This document shows positions 26,101 to 32,100 of a stretch of 32,500 nucleotides of DNA, piece after piece. The stretch lies in NCBI GenBank assembly GCA_905221605.1, contig CAJNDS010002215.1, positions 475,001-507,500 of the forward strand, read 5' to 3'. The notes beneath the pieces were generated by a model. The model was not told the origin of the DNA. It saw only the letters and a program-made list of their open reading frames with translations, and searched no databases. Positions within the stretch are counted from its first letter, which is position 1, and every line of letters begins with the position of its first letter. Made by a program: the position numbers and the translations under genes. The stretch is from Symbiodinium natans (taxonomy: Eukaryota > Sar > Dinophyceae > Suessiales > Symbiodiniaceae).

Positions 26101-29100
26101 AGTCAGGTCCGACACTCCACCGAGTCTGAGCGCCTCATCGCCGAGGGTGCAGCAGGTGCCGAGTTTCCGTGGACGTTTGCTTCGTTGGCGAGTCTCCTTG
26201 ATCGTGGTTCCTTTGACGATGAAACCATCGTTCGCTCCCGAACCCGAGGACGTTCCAAGACTCCGGCCCGATCCAGGTCAGTTCCTCCTGGTCGGCGAGC
26301 TGCTCCAGAACCTCCAGTACTCCCTCCTCAGCTTCATTACGGTCCTGAGCCAGAAGCCGAGGACTTTGAAGAAGAAGAGGAAATGATTCCAGTCCCTGCT
26401 GAGATGTCACGAGGCTCAAAACGTCCGGATCCGGAGCCTCCTCATGATGATGAGGCAGAGATGATCCCCGTGCCGCAGGCTCACAATTCGCTGGTGGAAA
26501 ATTTGGACATGAGTCGTTTCTTGAATGATCCTCAATACCTGCCCGCGAACTTTGTGACCTTGGATCAGGAAGAGAGTGAGAGTTCTGCCTATGTCATCCA
26601 GAATGCCTCATGCGCCTCCTTGCAGGACGAGTCCCCTGCGTTTGCAGTCACCCTCGCTGCCCCATCGAGCGAGGCCGAGTGGAAGGCCCTCGTGAAGAAT
26701 CCCAAACGATTCATCGCGAAAAGCGTCCAAAAGGGCGTAGAGGTCAGCTATGCCAAACTTAATGGGGTACAGCGTGCTGCAATGGACGAGGCCATGAAGG
26801 TCGAAGTGGACAACTGGATGAAGACCCAGGCTGTGAGGGCAGTTCAGAAGTTTCTGCCTCAGAGAGAGTTGCTCAAAATGCGATGGGTTCTCACTTTCAA
26901 AAGTGCTCCTGATGAATCTGCTGAGCCAAAGGATGGACAACCTGCGAGCGATCCCCCCAAAGCCTCTGGAGAGCGGATCAAAGCCAAGGCGAGAATTGTC
27001 ATTCTCGGCTACTCCGATCCGAATCTTCTGGAGGCCAATACGGTGAGCCCAGCTATGTCACGTCTTTCTCGGCAACTTCTGTTAAACATGGCTTCAGTTC
27101 GAAAGTGGGACATCTTGTGTGGGGATGTGAAATCGGCCTTCTTACAGGCAAAATCTCCACAAGGGCAGAGGTGCGTGTTCGCGGCTCCAGTTCCCGAGCT
27201 GGCGCATGCGCTCGGCCTACAAGAAGGACAGGCAGTGCAGCTCCTACGCAGCTGCTACGGATTGGTGTCCGCCCCAAGAGAATGGTACGAAGATGTACAT
27301 AGGACTTTGGTCAGCTTAGGTGCCGAAAGGCTTACCACCGACAGCTGTGTGTGGCGCATCCGGGATGCTTCAGGCGCTGTGGTTGGACTTGTGTCCAGCC
27401 ATGTTGACGACTTCTTAATGACGGGATGCTCCTCCTCAAAGGCCTGGCAAGACTTCTTGCACGGCTTCAAGAATGCCTATGAATGGAGTCCATGGGAGCA
27501 TGGAGCCTTTCGACATTGTGGTGTCAACATCATGCAGCATCCTGACCATTCTGTAAGCTTAGACCACTCCAGTTTCTGCCAGGAGTTGAAGCAGCTCGAC
27601 CCGATCCGTGAAGAGCGCAAGTTGACTCTTGCGGAAGTCAGCCAGGTGCGTGCCGTGTTGGGAAGTGTGCAGTGGAGAGTTTATCAAAGTGCTCCACAGC
27701 ACGCTGCTAAACTTAATTATCTGCAATCTCTCATCGCTTCGCAAGATTCCAGCATCGTGGAACAGGTCAACAAGTTGATCCGTGAAGTGTATTCAGCTCG
27801 AAGTTTGTCTGTTCAGGTGCAATCTTTGGGAGCAGAGGATCCCGAGCAGTTATGCATGATCGCATGGTCAGACGCTTCTCTTGCGAATCGTCCGGATTTC
27901 TCATCCACAGGAGGGCATTTAATTGCTCTAATGCATCAGCAGTCTCTCGAGGCTGGAATGGGACGCATCAATCCTATCGCCTGGAAGAGTGGAAGATTGC
28001 ACCGAATAGCCCGTAGTTCTTTGAGTGCAGAATCACAAGCCCTTGCTGACACCGAGCAGGAGCTTTTCTTTGCTCGCTTAGAGTGGCGGGAGATGATCGG
28101 CGACTATGTCGATGCCAAGGTCCCAGAGAATACGGCGGCCAAGGTCCCCTCATACCTTGTGGTCGACGCAAAGGCCATGTTCGATACGTTGTCGAAGGGT
28201 GTCTTCGTTGCCAGTCAAAAGGATAAGTATACTGGTTTGGAACTTTTGTCGTTGAGTCAGCATCTAGAAAAACAAAAGACAGTGCTTTTGTGGTGTGATA
28301 GCAACCACATGCTGGCGGATGGTTTGACGAAGGCTAGCAAACAAGATGTGCTCAAACGTTTCCTGGCATCTGGATATTGGAGGATCCGTTACGATGGAGC
28401 CTTCATTTCAGCGAAGAAGAGACGCCAGATGTTGAGGGAGCCTGCTGCGGAGAATGTGACAAACTCTGTTTTTCTTCAGTGTACAGAGCAGGCGCAAGCA
28501 CTGAAATGCTTCGGCATTCTTCCTGGGGGCATGTCAGAAGACTTGTACAAATCAGTTTTGCCTCCACCTTCCAGTGCTTGCAAGCATTCGGTTCTCACTT
28601 CCAGGAGCTCCTTCGGCCCGAGGTCTTAGCGACCGAAAACGTGCTACGCTGTGTAACTCCAAGCCATCCTTAGGATAGCTTCGCTTCAGCCATAGGCTCC
28701 TGACTCTTTTCCTTCAGATCTCAGATCGACTTCGTGCGAGCAGTGCGGAAAACGACTACCACTTCTTGCATCACATTTTTGGCGACAACAGATTCCCTGG
28801 AAGCCACATAGAAGAGGAGAGCCCAACACGCTGACCGATATCGGGTTTTAGTGGCGGTCGAAAGTTCGAGAAGCTGTTGAGGCCGTCTTCTCCCCTAAGA
28901 CAACTGATTGAGTAGCGAGCGCTCATGACGAGGCGCAACAGGAGAGCGGTGAGCGAGCTTGGAGGTGCCTCGGGCTTGATGTGTCGCAAGTTGGGAGAGG
29001 CTTTGGGTGCATGTGTCAACTCCTTGGCGGGTGGAGAAGTACAGACGAAGTAGAGGTTTTTGCAGCACTGGCATGCATGGTAGTCATGCGTGGCCGGGCC

Positions 29101-32100
29101 ACATTTAAACAGACTAGTCTGCATCATGGGCCGTGCCTTCACAGTTGATAAACTGCTTGGAGTTTCCCTGCATCGAAAACTCACCACTTTCCTCGCTCCT
29201 GCAGCATATCGGGATGTAGGCGTGGGTGTACTTTGGCGTTTTTGGCAGCTGCGCTGCCGGGGTTCAAAGGTCTGAAGCTAGCGCGGACGACAACCAGGAG
29301 TGGAAGGCGGGGTTCTTTGGAAAAGCCGAGCTCGAGAGGGTTCACGTTTTGCAGACTTATGGCGAGGATCTCTGCATTGAGCTGATGAAGCAGTATGTCC
29401 AGCGCATCCAGGGCAGCATCCTTGAAGCAAAGGCCGGGCGATCCATTCGGCATTGAGCTGGGCAAAAGGTTCTCAACGTCATCATGGTCTGCAATAAAGC
29501 AGGATAAGCTTAGCAACGCCATGAGCCAGTCCCGAGCCCTTCGTTGGCACAGGCATCTTCCATTTCCTGGAACTACCGTGAGGCAAAAGTTTCTGTGGGA
29601 ACTTCTGGGAGGGAAGAGAAGGAAGAGTAGAAATGACCTGCGAAGGGAGAAGACACTTCCCCCCCTGCACTTTTCCGAAGTTCCATTGTGTTCTTCCACT
29701 CGAGCTTAAGTGGAGGATGCAAGTAGGTCTGCCGGTTTTCTTCTGTGTTGAAGCCGAAGGTGGGTGCCACGGGGGTCATCGATGATGTGGCTCATGAACT
29801 GGTGCGGCACCTGAGCCGCCTTTAGAGGACAAAAGAGTGCGAGGACGGTGATGAAACCCAGAGTCATTCCAAGCAGAGTCGGGCAGTCGAGACAGGAACC
29901 AATGGTGCGCTGCATCAAGCCTTGGGAGGCGACCATCGCTAAGATGAATCAAGAAAGCATTTCCTTGAGACCAACGCACCAAGGTTTCTGGATCCGGATG
30001 TGCCCACTGGGCTACTCTTTGGGTTTCCAGCCGCCTGGATTTATCCTTTCTGTGGTCTCCCGGAAGGCTAAACAAGCATCTTTGCAAGGCTTGCAGGATC
30101 CCTGACCAGAGAAACACTCAAAGAGCCTCTGAGGTGAAGGTGGTCATGGGCAAGGGCTATGTGGAAGTCAAGCGTGCTGACATCGACAAGGTTCTCGGGC
30201 ATCGTGTTCCGAACAATTTGGAACATCACGATTCCTAACGTGGTTTTCTCATGCACATCAGGGAAACTAGCATGGTCACAGGAGACTATGAGATGGGGAG
30301 TAAGCCATTGCAAACCGCTGTAGCCTTCAGAGTGTCTGTGAGGGCAGCAAAGGAGCCATTGCAGTCCTTGCAACTCGAAATCTCGCATGCCCGCGCAGGG
30401 TCGAGCTGTGATCAAGACCCTTGAAGAGTTGGGCAACGTAGACTTCGTGACTCCGTTGAACTTATCCCTGCAACTGTCAGTGTGAGCCTTGAGCTCTCCA
30501 CTGCCCTTCTGGGTGCTTGCGGTGGCTACAAGAGGGCATTGTTGGTGAGAGAAATGACTGCAGCCTCCTCGAATTTTCTTGCCCTCCCTTCAGTGTGCGT
30601 CACAGAGTAAATAGGTTAAAGTAGGGATGCGCGAACCAAGTCCACCAGCCTAAATCCTGAGCCCTCCTGTGCGAATGCCAGAGGTCCTCAGTATCGGTGA
30701 CGACCGGTCCGACGAGGATATGCGACTTTGCCTCCCTTTACAGCAGCACCTGCTTGTTACGCTTCATTCTTGGGAATTGATTCTGGAATTCGGGGATCCA
30801 AGAATTCTTCAGAAACAAAATCAACTGAAGAGAGAGAGAGAGAGAGAACTTGTGACCGAGATGCAGAGAGGCACAGAGAGAGACGGAGAGAGAGAGGGAG
30901 CACCGAATACCGGAGCCCGAGTTTCACGGGGCTGCGGGGGCTCTCAAGCTCGCAGAAGAAGCAGAAGCAGAAGAAGAGAGAGAGAGAGAGAGAGCGAGCT
31001 TGCCTGCGAAGCCTCTTCGCAGCAGCTCTTCGTGCCTCGGCCGCCTAAACAGTTGCACAAACGAACTGACATGAGAAAACAATGTACCCCTTACATAATC
31101 ACACAACATAGATACATGCATTTGTATGTACGTATAGAACAATTACATGCAGAAGGCATAGCCGTATGCAAGCGGGGGGGAGAGGGGGGGACAACACTTT
31201 GGCAGTTACACCAGCTGTCGGGTCGCACCTGCATACATCGACAGAAAATGAAGTACATCTAAGCATGAAGCGTGCTGGCCCTAGTACTTCTGTATTTGAA
31301 ACCAAACCAAGTTTTCCTGCCGCGTAAGCTGCACCATGATTTCTGCGCTCAAGCCCTCTGTGTGAAAAAGTAGCCCATTGCCTGCACTGGCTTAACGCCA
31401 CAACAACCGTGGTGAAATCCCATATGGCTTATCAGCCGTAAGCTCGGCACATCTGTGACTTTTCTCATTGCATGTGAGCGTCCCAAGTTGGTACCAAGGA
31501 GTCTCATGAGGACATCCTTGTATACATGCATGCCTACGGCCACAAGATAGCAGACTAGCAAATTGATTAGCAAAAGCAGCATGGATTTGAAGGTCTTCTA
31601 GCTCTTCCCTTCCTCAGGCAACTCAGATCTTGCAACTTTTTCAACTCCTTTCAAATCCCCGGACTGCATCTGACTTTGGAATTTGGGTTTCTAATCTTGC
31701 GAGCATGGTACCCAGTAGGCTGTCTGAGGACACGTGAACCTGTGAAATCCGAGGTTCGAGGCGATCTCGAACTACTTCAAGCGGGTCCTTACCCCGGCAT
31801 TCGTTTCTTCGGTTTCATCGCTGATTGCTGGTTGCTTTTCTCACTACGAGCACTTGCCAACACCGTTGCACAGAGATTGCCGATAAGATCCTGAGCAGTT
31901 TTCTGCGAAATGTCTGCCGAGCCATGGGCACACACTGCAAGTTCCCCTGCCTTCCTTGTGCAGACTGGGGACGTCTCGGCGATGCTTTCTGCAAACCCCT
32001 CGCAGAGTTCTCTCCGACGTGCCGGCGCTGGCACATCGCTGCTTGCCTTCTCTTGGCACACTTGTTCACGCTTGAACCATCTTGAACCATGACCATGACA

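Larger units (their letters stand above)
19818..28840 (+). mobile_element. Full-length Ty1/copia LTR retrotransposon, 9,023 bp
   Basis: Two 309-bp LTRs flank an 8,405-bp interior holding a 2,794-codon Gag-Pol ORF in copia order: gag, zinc knuckle, protease, integrase, reverse transcriptase, RNase H. The target site TCGGG is duplicated at both ends. The LTRs show no difference by eye and the ORF has no stop, so the insertion is recent. It is about twice the usual copia coding length because of extra domains between protease and integrase. It lies in an intron of the trehalose phosphatase domain, in the same orientation as that gene. Confidence 0.97.
30722..31753. other. Intron, GC-AG, 1,032 bp, with AG microsatellites
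   Basis: The flanks join AT|G to make the Met of DEDMF. Contains both AG microsatellites and a G-rich stretch at 31173-31191. Confidence 0.75.

Noticed and set aside
30669-31262. A 197-codon plus-strand open frame
   Set aside because: Only the first part (VLSIGDDRSDED) is real coding. The rest is translation of AG microsatellite and intron after the GC donor at 30722.
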